This document shows positions 54,179 to 63,321 of a DNA stretch of 64,000 nucleotides, piece after piece. This stretch comes from Caballeronia arationis (GTDB lineage Bacteria > Pseudomonadota > Gammaproteobacteria > Burkholderiales > Burkholderiaceae): the NCBI RefSeq assembly GCF_001544975.2, contig NZ_FCOG02000036.1:1-64000 (forward strand), read 5' to 3'. A program made the translations under genes and the position numbers. Each line of letters opens with the position of its first letter. Position 1 is the stretch's first letter. Under the pieces are notes generated by a model that saw nothing but the letters and a program-made list of their open reading frames with translations, had not been told where the DNA came from and searched no databases.

Positions 54179-55084
54179 CTAGGAACCCAGCGAAGCGAAG
54201 AGCGCTTTAACCCAATCGACGAATACCAGCACTTTCGTGCTGAATCGACGGCTCGGCGGATACGCGACATAAACGTCGAGCGGCTCGGGATTCCACTCGG
54301 TGAGGATGGAAACGAGTTCGCCGCGCGCGATCGCCGGGAGCCCCATGAATTCGAGTGTCTGGATGATGCCGAGACCTGCAGTCGCAGTCGCAAGATGCGC
54401 GTTGCTTTCGCTGACCAGGACGTCGTTGCGCACACCGTCCAGGGTGACCCGTTCGGCACCGCATGCGAATCTAAGCGGGTGGACAGCACCACTGCTTGCC
54501 GAAAAGTACCCGACCACCGAATGGCCGTCATCGACGATCTGCCGTGGATGAGACGGCGTGCCGTGCGTCGCGAGATAAGAGGGACTGGCGACGGTCGCCC
54601 AGCGCAGTGTGCCCACGCGCTGTGTAACGAGCGCCGGGTCGTTCGCCGTGCTGCGGACGGCGCAGTCGATATTTTCGGCAATCAGATCGGCCGTTCGATC
54701 CGTCACACTCAACAGGAGCTGGATGTCGGGATACGTCGCACGAAACGACGGAAGTGCCGGTATCAGAATGTTGCTCGCCACCGACCCGCCGGTGTCGATC
54801 CTGAGTGCGCCTCGCGGACTGCCATGCGCACGGCCTAATGTCGCTTCGACATCGTCCAGTTCGCTCAGCAGGAAGCGCGTACGCTCGTAATACGCGGCGC
54901 CGTCGGTTGTAACCGTCACGCGTCGCGTGCTTCGTTCGAGAAGCTTCACGCCGAGATGAGCTTCGAGCGAGCGGACCCATTTGCTGACCGTCGTGTTCGG
55001 CATGTCGAGCGAAAGCGCGGCCCGGGTGAAACTGCCCGTTTCCACCACGCGCGCAAAAATCCGAATGGCTTGCAAATGATCCAT
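54179..55084 (-). CDS. LysR-family regulator
   Basis: A 301-residue LysR protein with the HTH at residues 1-60 (FTRAALSLDMPNTTVSKWVRSLEAHLGV) of the AaeR/DhcR-like subgroup and a full effector domain. ATG 55084 with AAGGAAACCG ahead is the conventional start. It is divergent from an SDR gene, which it probably controls through the dyad at 55121-55148. Confidence 0.9.
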   Translation of the reverse strand: MDHLQAIRIFARVVETGSFTRAALSLDMPNTTVSKWVRSLEAHLGVKLLERSTRRVTVTTDGAAYYERTRFLLSELDDVEATLGRAHGSPRGALRIDTGGSVASNILIPALPSFRATYPDIQLLLSVTDRTADLIAENIDCAVRSTANDPALVTQRVGTLRWATVASPSYLATHGTPSHPRQIVDDGHSVVGYFSASSGAVHPLRFACGAERVTLDGVRNDVLVSESNAHLATATAGLGIIQTLEFMGLPAIARGELVSILTEWNPEPLDVYVAYPPSRRFSTKVLVFVDWVKALFASLGS

Positions 55085-55120
55085 CGGGCGGTTTCCTTCC
55101 TTGATTGTGCACATCGGTGC

Positions 55121-55148
55121 ATAAAGAACGTAAAGAATACGTCTTTAT
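55121..55148. promoter_or_regulatory. LysR-type dyad between the regulator and SDR gene
   Basis: ATAAAG-A-ACGTA and TACGT-CTTTAT flank AAGAA, forming a 28-bp dyad with one bulged base. It lies about 40 bp from the regulator start and 58 bp from the SDR start. Confidence 0.55.
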
Positions 55149-55205
55149 AGAACAGGATGGGGGAATAAGCTTGTGCTCACCTTCACACCGCATAAGGAGC
55201 ACGCA

Positions 55206-55988
55206 ATGAATGCATTCGCTACCCGTCATATCGACGCAAGCCGTCACGCCGGCAAAATCGTTCTGGTCACCGGCGGCAGTTCCGGCATCGGCCTTGCCGC
55301 CGCCGAGCGCTTCGCGCGCGAAGGCGCAACCGTCTATATTTCCGGCCGGCGTCAGGCCGAACTCGATGCCGCAGTCCAAAGCATCGGCCATGGCGCAATC
55401 GGCATACGCGCTGACGTCTCATCGGCGGAAGACCTGCAGCGAATGTTCCTGACGGTGTCCGAGGCGCACGGGCATCTCGACATTCTGTTTGCCAACGCCG
55501 GCGGCGGCGAATTCTCGCCGCTCGGTCAGATTACCGAGGCCCAGTTCGACAAGTACTTTGGCATCAACGTCAAAGGGACGTTGTTCACCGTCCAGAATGC
55601 GCTGCCTTTGATGCGGCCCGGCAGCGCCATCGTGATCACCGGTTCGATCGCGTCGATCCAGGGCATGCCCGCCTTTGGCGTCTACGCCGCGACGAAGGCG
55701 GCTCTGCGCTCGTTCGCGCGAACTTGGGCCACCGATCTCAAGGGCCGCGACATCCGTGTCAACGTGGTCTCGCCCGGTGTGGTGGTTACCCCCGCCTACA
55801 AGACGGAACTCAAACTCACCGATGAGCAGATTGACGCCTACCGCCGGGAGGTAAGCGCAACGACGCCGCTAGGCCGGGTCGGTGAAGCCGATGAGATCGC
55901 CAAGGCCGTATCGTTCCTCGCATCCGATGACGCGAGCTACATCACCGGAATCGAAATGTTCGTCGATGGAGGAAGAGCGCAAATTTGA
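55206..55988 (+). CDS. Short-chain dehydrogenase/reductase
   Basis: A 260-residue SDR. TGGSSGIG binds NAD(P), NAGGGEF is the structural motif, the catalytic Ser is in ITGSIASIQG, and Tyr/Lys are in YAATKAALR. Substrate unknown; such LysR-paired SDRs often detoxify aldehydes or quinones. AAGGAGCACGCA precedes the ATG. Confidence 0.92.
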   Translation: MNAFATRHIDASRHAGKIVLVTGGSSGIGLAAAERFAREGATVYISGRRQAELDAAVQSIGHGAIGIRADVSSAEDLQRMFLTVSEAHGHLDILFANAGGGEFSPLGQITEAQFDKYFGINVKGTLFTVQNALPLMRPGSAIVITGSIASIQGMPAFGVYAATKAALRSFARTWATDLKGRDIRVNVVSPGVVVTPAYKTELKLTDEQIDAYRREVSATTPLGRVGEADEIAKAVSFLASDDASYITGIEMFVDGGRAQI

Positions 55989-56268
55989 TTCGCCTGCCCG
56001 GTCCTGTGCCGCCCGCAGGGCTGAAGGATAGTTGCCTTGATCGCAGCCCCCGTTGCCGTGACGCTCGGGCCGATGGCGGCGGCCAGTTCTTTCAAACTAT
56101 CCGGACCGCCCCTGTTAGATAGCGTGACGGCCATGCCCTTGCGGTTTGCCGGGAGTCTCGCGTAGCAGATGCCTGCAATTTCGGCAGGGCGTGCAATGCG
56201 CTTGAGATGCGCATGCATACCCGGCACGCACATTATTTCGTCCAAGCTGTCGTGCAAACGAAAGCGCC

Positions 56269-56694
56269 TCAAATCCACTGGTCGTTCTCGACAGTACGCT
56301 CGCCCGTCGCTCCGTCGCCCGTGTTCACCACACCTCGTGGCTCGATCAGCAGCAGCTTGACTTCTGCGTTTGCACAGGGCTTATGTTCGACGCCCTTCGG
56401 CACCACCGCCATCTGCCCTGCACACAGCACGATCGAACCGCCGCCCGTAGGTCCCGCCCGAAAATCGATACGCAACTCGCCTTCGAGAACGATGAACGTT
56501 TCATCGGTTTCGGCGTGCCGGTGCCACTGGAACTCGCCTTCGACCTTCACGACCTTGAACTGATAGTCGTTCATTTCAGCGACGACGCGCGGTTGCCAGT
56601 GACCGTCGATCTGCGCGATCTTGCCGGCAAGGTCGATGGTCTGGCACTGGCCGCGATCGGCCGGCACGGTGATGCAGTTCGAGGATTGGGACAT
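56269..56694 (-). CDS. Cupin-domain protein
   Basis: A 141-residue single-domain cupin. The metal ligands are in FQWHRHAETDETFIVLEGEL and, for motif 2, the GVEHKPCA His. Function unknown; small cupins serve as dioxygenases, isomerases or binding proteins. It lies 75 bp downstream of the frameshifted AraC gene, same strand, so is a possible target. Confidence 0.85.
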   Translation of the reverse strand: MSQSSNCITVPADRGQCQTIDLAGKIAQIDGHWQPRVVAEMNDYQFKVVKVEGEFQWHRHAETDETFIVLEGELRIDFRAGPTGGGSIVLCAGQMAVVPKGVEHKPCANAEVKLLLIEPRGVVNTGDGATGERTVENDQWI

Positions 56695-56769
56695 CGTTCT
56701 CTCCGCTCAAAGGTTGATGCGTCGAGGATACTCATGCTTCTTGCGGCCGTATTGAACGATTGTGGGTAT

Positions 56770-57596
56770 TCAGCCGTGCTGGGTGCCGCCCGCAATCTGA
56801 AGCCAGCGTCCCGGCGTCAGTCCAAATGTCTTCGCGAAGTGCCGCGTCATGTGGCTCTGATCAGCGAAACCCGCTGCCGCAGCAGCGTAAGCGAGCGAGG
56901 TGCCAGCGAGCAGCATGTGACGCACCGCATCGAGGCGCCGCATCGTCAGATAACGGTACGGGCTCGTGCCGTAAACGTGCGAAAGTCGTGCGACAGGCTC
57001 CAGCGATCGCGGCCCGTCGCCGCTTCAAGTTCGTCGAGCGTGACGACGCGCGCGCAGTTCGCGTGCAGATAGTCGCGTGCGCGTCGCGCCGCGAAGAAGT
57101 CACCTTTGGAGCGTCGCGCTGGCGTGCCGGCGACGGCGGCAAGCGCATTCGCCAGTTCGGCCAGCGCATCGCTCTGTTCGAGCGGCTCGAGCGTACAGCC
57201 GACATGCTGCAGCAACGTCGCAGTTGCCGCCGCAAGGCGCGGATCGGTCGTCACGCCTCCTTCGAGGAACGGCAGCGCGCGTCCGCCGAGAACCTCCTGA
57301 AAGAGCACGGGTTCGACGTAGATCATCCGGTACTGGAACCCTTCGTCGGTGCCCGCCTGGCCATCGTGAGCCTCGTCGGGATGCAGCACGATCGTGTTGC
57401 CGGGGAGGCTGTTTCGCTGGCTGCGCCGATAGCTGAAACTCTGGACGCCTGCGAGCGTGCGGCCAATCGCATAGGTGTCGTGGCGATGCATGGCATACGC
57501 CTTGCCGCGAAACCACGCTTCGATGCGCTCGACGCCTTCTATCGGCTTGGCACGACGCACCCAGTCGGGGCATGAGAGCGGTGCTTGTCGGTTCAT
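56770..57596 (-). pseudogene. AraC-family regulator, frameshifted
   Basis: The N-terminal arabinose-binding cupin region (MHRHDTYAIGRTLAGVQSF) and the first HTH (VTLDELEAATGRDRWSLSHDF) are in one frame, which stops at 56946. The second HTH (YGTSPYRYLTMRRLDAVRH, then FADQSHMTRHFAKTFG) and the true stop at 56770 are in another. One T is missing (leftward reading) in the T-run at 56973-56975. Restored, the protein has about 275 residues, the normal AraC size. As read, it lacks the second HTH, so it is probably non-functional unless this is a sequencing error. Confidence 0.87.
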
Positions 57597-57912
57597 GATG
57601 TATGGCCTTGGATAGCCTGAAGTGTCGCGCTGCGGCACGGACACTCAGGTGCGGTACCGTGCACAGCCACCCCTGAATTGTCGCACGGGACGTGCCGATA
57701 CGCGACGAAGCGCCACGGTCGTCGTGCTCGCTAGAAACATGATTGTCCGCGGGGTACGCTTTTTTGCGGAGGAGGCGGGCGCAGTCCTGAATGTCGGCTT
57801 TAAGGAAATTTCAATGGCCGTTTAGAGTCCGCTTCCAGACTAAAGGAAACGAGCCGCATCGCTTGTTATTTAGCCGCCGGGTGATGTGCCAGTGTGCGCG
57901 ATGACGGAACGC
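57597..57912. other. Intergenic region, about 316 bp
   Basis: It lies between the AraC gene start and the SHOCT gene end. No convincing gene, RNA or terminator. Confidence 0.4.
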
Positions 57913-58791
57913 TCACAAACGGCTCAGGAGCTCCGCCTTCTTGGCGGCGAACTCCTCATCGCTGAGAATCCCCTTCGCGTGCAGTTGGGCGAGCTTCTCG
58001 ATGGTGGCGAACACGTCCGCCTCTCGGGCGTCTGACTGAATGCCGACGGGCTGCTCCTGCTGCGGCGACGACGCCGGCTGCGGAACCCCGTCGACCGAGA
58101 CAATCGGGAGGCCGGCGACAGCAACCAAGCCATGCTGGCTCCCGAATGTGAGGGAGGCGCCGCGGGACTGTTGCTGCGAGAAGCCGTTGATCTGATGATC
58201 AAGCGTATCGTAGACGGTCACCTTGCCGTTCACTTCGATCGCCAGGCGCCGGGGCTGTACGAAGAAGGCATAGCGGACGTCGTTCTGCGCTCCGGTGCTG
58301 TTGGGCCGCCCCAGGTCGGCGGGCCACCAGTCGCCAGAAATGCCGGGGGCGGCCTCTACAAACAGACTCACCGGTCCGACCGGTCCGACCGGTCCGGCTT
58401 CGGTCTGCTGCTGGTTGCTTCCACCGTGACCAGCGCTCGGCTGGTATCGCTGGCCGCCGCTGTCGTTGCCCTGCTGCTGAGTGCCTCGACTCTGCGACTG
58501 GAAGCTTCCGCTGTGAATAAGGTCGGGCTGGGTTGCGACAAGGCGGGAAAGCTCGGAACAGAGCCCATGGACCCGGTCTTTCAGATAGTTGTCGAACATG
58601 TCGGAAACCATGGTCATTCCCCCCTGCATCCATTGGCCAGAGCCGCCAAATTCGGAGTGGTTGAACTGGGCCATACTCCCATTACCGCGAATCACAGACT
58701 CCAGCATGCTCATCACGGCATCCGTGCTGAGCCCATGTCGCTGGGCTACTTCCTCGATCAATTGCTGGCCGGCGGGCGTGAGTTTTCGCAT
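57913..58791 (-). CDS. SHOCT-domain protein
   Basis: A 292-residue protein. The last 32 residues (IEKLAQLHAKGILSDEEF, then AAKKAELL) form a SHOCT domain, a short helical oligomerising tail. The middle has a Gln/Ser/Gly-rich linker and a GPVGPVGP stretch from 9-bp direct repeats (58371-58397), then a domain with WWPADLGRPNS I do not recognise. No signal peptide. ATG 58791 is chosen over GTG 58818. Confidence 0.8.
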   Translation of the reverse strand: MRKLTPAGQQLIEEVAQRHGLSTDAVMSMLESVIRGNGSMAQFNHSEFGGSGQWMQGGMTMVSDMFDNYLKDRVHGLCSELSRLVATQPDLIHSGSFQSQSRGTQQQGNDSGGQRYQPSAGHGGSNQQQTEAGPVGPVGPVSLFVEAAPGISGDWWPADLGRPNSTGAQNDVRYAFFVQPRRLAIEVNGKVTVYDTLDHQINGFSQQQSRGASLTFGSQHGLVAVAGLPIVSVDGVPQPASSPQQEQPVGIQSDAREADVFATIEKLAQLHAKGILSDEEFAAKKAELLSRL

Positions 58792-58900
58792 GATGATCCA
58801 CGATGGTGTTTTCGACACTGGACCATATTAACCGCAGCGCCGCGCACGTTGCCTGAATTTCGCGATTCCTCACGTGTCGGTCGTTTCCTCCGCGCCAGCG

Positions 58901-59845
58901 CTATCCAAATGCCGTTCCGGTTAGCTCTTCACAGACCTGCCATAGACGCCTGGCATCGGCTTCGTTCCGTGCCTGAGACGCAACCTTTGCCGGTCCCACC
59001 CGTTCGCCGCGAGTCTCGAACAGGCCGAGCGGCCCGTAATAGCCACCGTCGACGACATCGGGAGCGGTCGCAGCATAGAGCGTCGGAAGCGCGCCGGTTA
59101 GATCGCTGTTGAACAGGGCGCCGATGAGGTTGCCCAGGACGGCTCGGGCTGCCCGGCTTGCGGCCGAATGACCCTTGCGGAACAGATTCGTATTCGCCAC
59201 GCCGGGGTGCGCAGCAACCGACATCACGCGCGATTGGGACACGCGCAAGTGCCGATTAAGTTCAAACGCAAACATGAGGTTGGCCAGTTTCGACTGCCGA
59301 TAAGAGGACATCGGCCCATAGTGGCGCACTGCCTGGAGGTCTTCGAAGTTCAGTCGACCCGTCTTGTGCGCGATCGAGGCAATCGTTACCACGCGCGGCC
59401 GCTCCGGCGAATTGGCTGCGGCTAATTCGAGCGCGGGAAGCAGCAGGGCGGTTAGCGCGAAATGCCCGAGCACGTTGGTGCCGAACTGAAGTTCGAAACC
59501 ATCGGTCGTTTCGACGCGCCGGTGCGGGGCCATGACTCCAGCGTTGTTGACAAGAATATCGAGCGGTTGACGCAACGAAAGCTGACGGTCGGCAAAAGCG
59601 CGCACCGACTCGAGGCTAGCGAGATCAAGACGTTCAAGCTCCAGTCGCGCCCCTGGGATTTCCCTTTGCATGCGAGCGACCGCGTCTGCTCCGAGCCGCT
59701 CGTCGCGGCAGGCGAGAACGACCTCGGCGCCATGACGAGCCAAAATCGCGGCTGTGTGATAGCCGACGCCGCTGTTGGCGCCGGTGATGATGACGCGACG
59801 ACCATCCTGAGGCGCGATGTCATCGAGGCTCCATTGCTTGGTCAT
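58901..59845 (-). CDS. SDR, retinol-dehydrogenase-like
   Basis: A 314-residue short-chain dehydrogenase. TGANSGVGYHTAAILARHG binds NADP, LVNNAGVM is the structural motif, and the catalytic Tyr/Lys are in YRQSKLANLMF, which is the signature of the retinol dehydrogenase/WW-oxidoreductase group. It reduces or oxidises a hydrophobic alcohol or carbonyl. ATG 59845 fits the family; an upstream in-frame start adds an unrelated lead. Confidence 0.88.
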   Translation of the reverse strand: MTKQWSLDDIAPQDGRRVIITGANSGVGYHTAAILARHGAEVVLACRDERLGADAVARMQREIPGARLELERLDLASLESVRAFADRQLSLRQPLDILVNNAGVMAPHRRVETTDGFELQFGTNVLGHFALTALLLPALELAAANSPERPRVVTIASIAHKTGRLNFEDLQAVRHYGPMSSYRQSKLANLMFAFELNRHLRVSQSRVMSVAAHPGVANTNLFRKGHSAASRAARAVLGNLIGALFNSDLTGALPTLYAATAPDVVDGGYYGPLGLFETRGERVGPAKVASQARNEADARRLWQVCEELTGTAFG

Positions 59846-59950
59846 GTGATTAGTCGGTGATGCGGGGAGGGCAACAGCCAGAAGCGTGCAAGAGCGCGGA
59901 TAGCGGCACAAGGCCGGCGATATCGGTATCCGCAAAGCCGCATGTCGAAG

Positions 59951-60538
59951 TTAAATATCCTCGACCGTATCACCCCGCTCGGCGATGATCCTCCCCAACT
60001 CGCGCGTGGATCGCACGCGCCGCATCGGATTCGTGGACCCAGCTTCGTCCTCGGCCAGATTCTCGATGATCGCGAGCAGCACCTTGCGAGCGGTCTTGAC
60101 GTCACGCTCGGTCAGTCCCGTCACACTGATCTCATTGACCTCCTCCGCGAGCGGCACGAGCTTGTCCTTCAACGCGCGGCCTTCGGCGGTGAGATACACG
60201 TGCATATTCTTCTTGTTCTCGGGCCGTTGCTGGCGCTCGACCAGTCCGAGCTTTTCCATCGCGGTGACCGCCGCGAACGTGGTGGGCGCCATGACGCCCG
60301 CCTGCTCGCTCAATTCCCGCTGCGTTAGACCGTCCGTTTCCCACAGGATGCGCAGAAACGTCCAATGCCCGAACGATACTTCGTGCTCTGCGAGCCGCAT
60401 CTGCAACGCACGCACCATCGAGCGTGTGGCGTCCTTTACGAGGTGCGCCAGACGATCCTGCGGCACCGTGTCGTGCCAATGACGCAGCATTTCCGCCGTT
60501 TCGCGCGGCGCGCCGGCCGCAGTGGTCTTTCGTGTCAT
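59951..60538 (-). CDS. MarR-family regulator
   Basis: A 195-residue winged-helix repressor. The wHTH is LTQRELSEQAGVMAPTTF (about residues 70-88), followed by the wing RPENKKNMHVYLTAEGR. It is divergent from an MFS gene. A near-palindrome at 60678 and a perfect one at 62222, upstream of the downstream reductase gene, are likely its sites, making it the controller of the aromatic cluster. Confidence 0.9.
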   Translation of the reverse strand: MTRKTTAAGAPRETAEMLRHWHDTVPQDRLAHLVKDATRSMVRALQMRLAEHEVSFGHWTFLRILWETDGLTQRELSEQAGVMAPTTFAAVTAMEKLGLVERQQRPENKKNMHVYLTAEGRALKDKLVPLAEEVNEISVTGLTERDVKTARKVLLAIIENLAEDEAGSTNPMRRVRSTRELGRIIAERGDTVEDI

Positions 60539-60677
60539 GACGGTCTAGTCCTGAAGCCAATATATAACCTGCCGACATGATAGCGGTTAGGCGCGCACCC
60601 ATGCATCCAGCGGCAACCGAACCCCTCTCGGGGCAAACCCGAGCTTGTCCGGCGTCGCAGACATACCTACCATTATA

Positions 60678-60691
60678 GTTAGATATCGAAT
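60678..60691. promoter_or_regulatory. MarR operator candidate 1
   Basis: GTTAGATATCGAAT, one centre-flanking mismatch and altered ends relative to the perfect palindrome at 62222. It lies in the marR-MFS divergent region. Confidence 0.55.
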
Positions 60692-60776
60692 AAAAGAAGG
60701 CTCGGAACGCGCGATGACTAACTCTGCGCAAGTTCCGGGTCGTCCTCATGAGCAAGGAACGCAACGGAGATCATTG

Positions 60777-62129
60777 GTGGCCAAATCCACAGTCACGCAA
60801 TTCGTGCTGGAATCGGACGCGACGTCGGCACGCGTCGAAGCGACATATCACAAGGTCACCTGGCGGCTGATGTCGTTCATCTTTGTCTGCTGGGTGCTGA
60901 ATTACCTCGACCGGGTGAATGTCAGCTTCGCGCAGCTGCATTTAAAACAGGACCTGGGCCTCAGCGATGCCGCTTACGGGCTCGGCGTGAGCCTCTTTTT
61001 CATCGGCTATATCTCACTCGAAGTGCCGAGCACGTTGTGGCTCAAGAAGATCGGCGCGCGGCTCACAATTTCCCGCATCATGATCCTGTGGGGCGGCATC
61101 TCGACCGCGATGGCGTTCATGACCACGCCGACTCAGTTCTACGTCGCGCGCATTCTGCTCGGTGCGGCGGAAGCGGGCTTCTGGCCGGGCATCATCCTGT
61201 ATCTCACGTACTGGTACCCGGGCGCCCGGCGTGCGCGGATCACATCGCGCTTCCTTCTCGCGATTGCTGCTGCTGGCATCATCGGCGGGCCGCTGTCCGG
61301 ATGGATCCTGCACAACTTCGTCGACATCTATGGCTACAAGAACTGGCAATGGCTCTTCTTCCTCGAAGGCCTGCCGGCGCTCCTGATGGGCATCGTGGCA
61401 TTCTTCTATCTCGTGGACAAACCGCAGGACGCGCGCTGGCTCGATGACGATCAGAAGAAGATCATCCTCGACGCGCTCGCCGCCGACCGCGCCGAAAAGA
61501 AGCCGTCGAAACACGGCAAGCATCAGTTGCTCGCGGCGCTGAAAGACCCGCGCGTCTACATTCTTGCGGCGGGCTGGGGCACGGTGCCGCTGTGCGGCAC
61601 GATACTCAACTACTGGACGCCCACGATCATTCGTCAGGCAGGCGTCGCCGACGTGCTCAATGTCGGTCTGCTGTCCGCGCTGCCGTACATCATAGGTGCG
61701 CTCGGCATGTTCATCGTCGCGCGCAGTTCGGATGTGACGCTGGAGCGGAGGTGGCACTTCTTCGGATGCACGGCGATCGGTGGGCTGGGCGGCTTCCTGC
61801 TGCCGCTGGTTTCGGGTAGCACGGTGGCGTCGATTGTATGTCTCGGCATGATCTCGATCTCCTACTTCGGCGCGGCTGCAATCATCTGGTCGATCCCGCC
61901 CGCCTATCTCACCGACGAAGCGGCGGCTGCCGGCATCGGCGCGATTAGCAGCCTCGGCCAGGTGGGCGCGTTCTGCGGACCTATCGCGCTCGGCTGGATC
62001 AAGACGGTCACCGGCAGTCTTGCGATCGGGCTGTCCGCGATTGCGGCGCTCGTCGTGCTCGGCGGACTCGCCGTGCTGATCGGCGTGCCGGCCAACACGC
62101 TTCGCGAGCACGCGGAAAAAGCCTCCTGA
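60777..62129 (+). CDS. MFS transporter (ACS family), aromatic acid uptake
   Basis: A 450-residue 12-helix carrier. LDRVNVSFAQLHLKQDLGL and AEAGFWPGIILYLTYWYP are typical of the phthalate/4-hydroxyphenylacetate/tartrate carriers. It probably brings in the substrate of the Rieske oxygenase encoded downstream. GTG 60777 with GGAGA six bases ahead is the best start; ATG 60714 in the same frame is possible. Confidence 0.9.
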   Translation: MAKSTVTQFVLESDATSARVEATYHKVTWRLMSFIFVCWVLNYLDRVNVSFAQLHLKQDLGLSDAAYGLGVSLFFIGYISLEVPSTLWLKKIGARLTISRIMILWGGISTAMAFMTTPTQFYVARILLGAAEAGFWPGIILYLTYWYPGARRARITSRFLLAIAAAGIIGGPLSGWILHNFVDIYGYKNWQWLFFLEGLPALLMGIVAFFYLVDKPQDARWLDDDQKKIILDALAADRAEKKPSKHGKHQLLAALKDPRVYILAAGWGTVPLCGTILNYWTPTIIRQAGVADVLNVGLLSALPYIIGALGMFIVARSSDVTLERRWHFFGCTAIGGLGGFLLPLVSGSTVASIVCLGMISISYFGAAAIIWSIPPAYLTDEAAAAGIGAISSLGQVGAFCGPIALGWIKTVTGSLAIGLSAIAALVVLGGLAVLIGVPANTLREHAEKAS

Positions 62130-62150
62130 CATGTACTCTCGCAGCTTCGG

Positions 62151-62173
62151 CGGCGCCTTCGGGCGCCGTTTTT
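62151..62173 (+). terminator. Rho-independent terminator after the MFS gene
   Basis: CGGCGCC-TTCG-GGCGCCG followed by TTTTT. It separates the MFS gene from the reductase gene, which then has its own promoter. Confidence 0.88.
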
Positions 62174-62221
62174 CATTGGGCGTCAGATTGATTTCAGGGA
62201 AAACCCGCTTGCGCTAGTTTG

Positions 62222-62235
62222 ATTAGATATCTAAT
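62222..62235. promoter_or_regulatory. MarR operator candidate 2
   Basis: ATTAGATATCTAAT is a perfect 14-bp palindrome 65 bp upstream of the reductase start and matches the core of the 60678 site. Confidence 0.65.
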
Positions 62236-62299
62236 ATAAACGCATGGATTGGCGCTGCTGGTTCGCGCCTCGCGGGACTAACAGAAGGCAGGGAGGGGG

Positions 62300-63280
62300 A
62301 TGCAGATGAGCGAGTTGGCAGGCACGGACCAGATCTTCATGACGCTCGCCGTGATGAAAAAGACGCGGGTCGCGGAAGGCATCGTTAGTTTCGAGTTTCG
62401 CGATCCGCAGGGGCGTGAACTGCCGCCCTTCACGGCGGGAGCGCACCTCACGGTACGCGTGCCGAGCGGCGCGAACCGCAATTATTCGCTATGCAACGAC
62501 CCCGGCGAAACCGACCGATATGTGATTGCGGTCAAGCGCGATTCGGCAGGGCGCGGTGGTTCCATCAGCATGACCGACGACGTATCGGAAGGCGATTCGA
62601 TCGAAGTCTCAGAGCCTCGCAATGAGTTCGGTCTGAGCGAGCGCGCACGCAGCTTCGTGTTCGTGGCGGGCGGGATCGGCATCACTCCGATTCTCTCGAT
62701 GATGCGGCATCTGAAGGCCACCGACGGCCCTCGCTTCAAGCTCTACTACCTCACACGCAGCCCGGAAGTGACGGCGTTTCTCGACGAACTCGCCGGCTCC
62801 GAATGGAAGTCGCACGTCGTCGTGCATCACGATTTCGGCGACTTCGCGAATGCCTTCGATTTCTGGCCAGTCTTCGAGAAGCCCGGCAGTGGCACGCATG
62901 TGTACTGCTGCGGCCCGCGCGCGCTGATGGACGGTGTGCGCGACATGACAGGCCACTGGGCGCCGGGCAGCGTGCATTTCGAGAGCTTTGGCGTCGATCA
63001 GTCGCTCGTTGCCGAGAACAAGCCGTTTCGCGTGAAGCTCGAGCGTTCGGGCCAGACTTTCGATATCCCGAAGGACCGCTCGATCCTCGAAATCCTGCGC
63101 GACAACGGCATCCGCGCGCCGAGTTCATGCGAGAGCGGAACTTGCGGCTCGTGCCGCACGACGCTTTGCGCGGGCGCCGCCGAGCATCGCGACATGGTGC
63201 TCACCGACGATGAAAAGTCCGCGCAGATCATGATCTGCGTATCGCGGGCGAAGAGTGAAGAACTGGTACTCGACCTGTAG
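62300..63280 (+). CDS. Phthalate dioxygenase reductase-like protein (class IA)
   Basis: A 326-residue electron-transfer protein. The FMN/FAD domain has RNYSLCND; the NAD domain has VAGGIGITPILSMM and YCCGPRALM; the C-terminal plant-type 2Fe-2S domain has CESGTCGSCRTTLC and a last Cys in MICVS. It passes electrons from NADH to the Rieske oxygenase encoded 41 bp downstream. ATG 62300 follows GGGAGGGGG; ATG 62306 is an alternative. Confidence 0.93.
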   Translation: MQMSELAGTDQIFMTLAVMKKTRVAEGIVSFEFRDPQGRELPPFTAGAHLTVRVPSGANRNYSLCNDPGETDRYVIAVKRDSAGRGGSISMTDDVSEGDSIEVSEPRNEFGLSERARSFVFVAGGIGITPILSMMRHLKATDGPRFKLYYLTRSPEVTAFLDELAGSEWKSHVVVHHDFGDFANAFDFWPVFEKPGSGTHVYCCGPRALMDGVRDMTGHWAPGSVHFESFGVDQSLVAENKPFRVKLERSGQTFDIPKDRSILEILRDNGIRAPSSCESGTCGSCRTTLCAGAAEHRDMVLTDDEKSAQIMICVSRAKSEELVLDL

Positions 63281-63321
63281 CAAGCGACGATTCATGGACA
63301 TGTAGTCAGGAGAAGAATTGA

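Noticed and set aside
55937..56278. 113-codon leftward frame between the SDR and cupin genes
   Set aside because: It overlaps the end of the SDR gene, has no ribosome site and no family resemblance.
58371..58397. Tandem 9-bp repeats considered as CRISPR or a regulatory repeat
   Set aside because: Three adjacent units without spacers, inside a reading frame, encoding Gly-Pro-Val.
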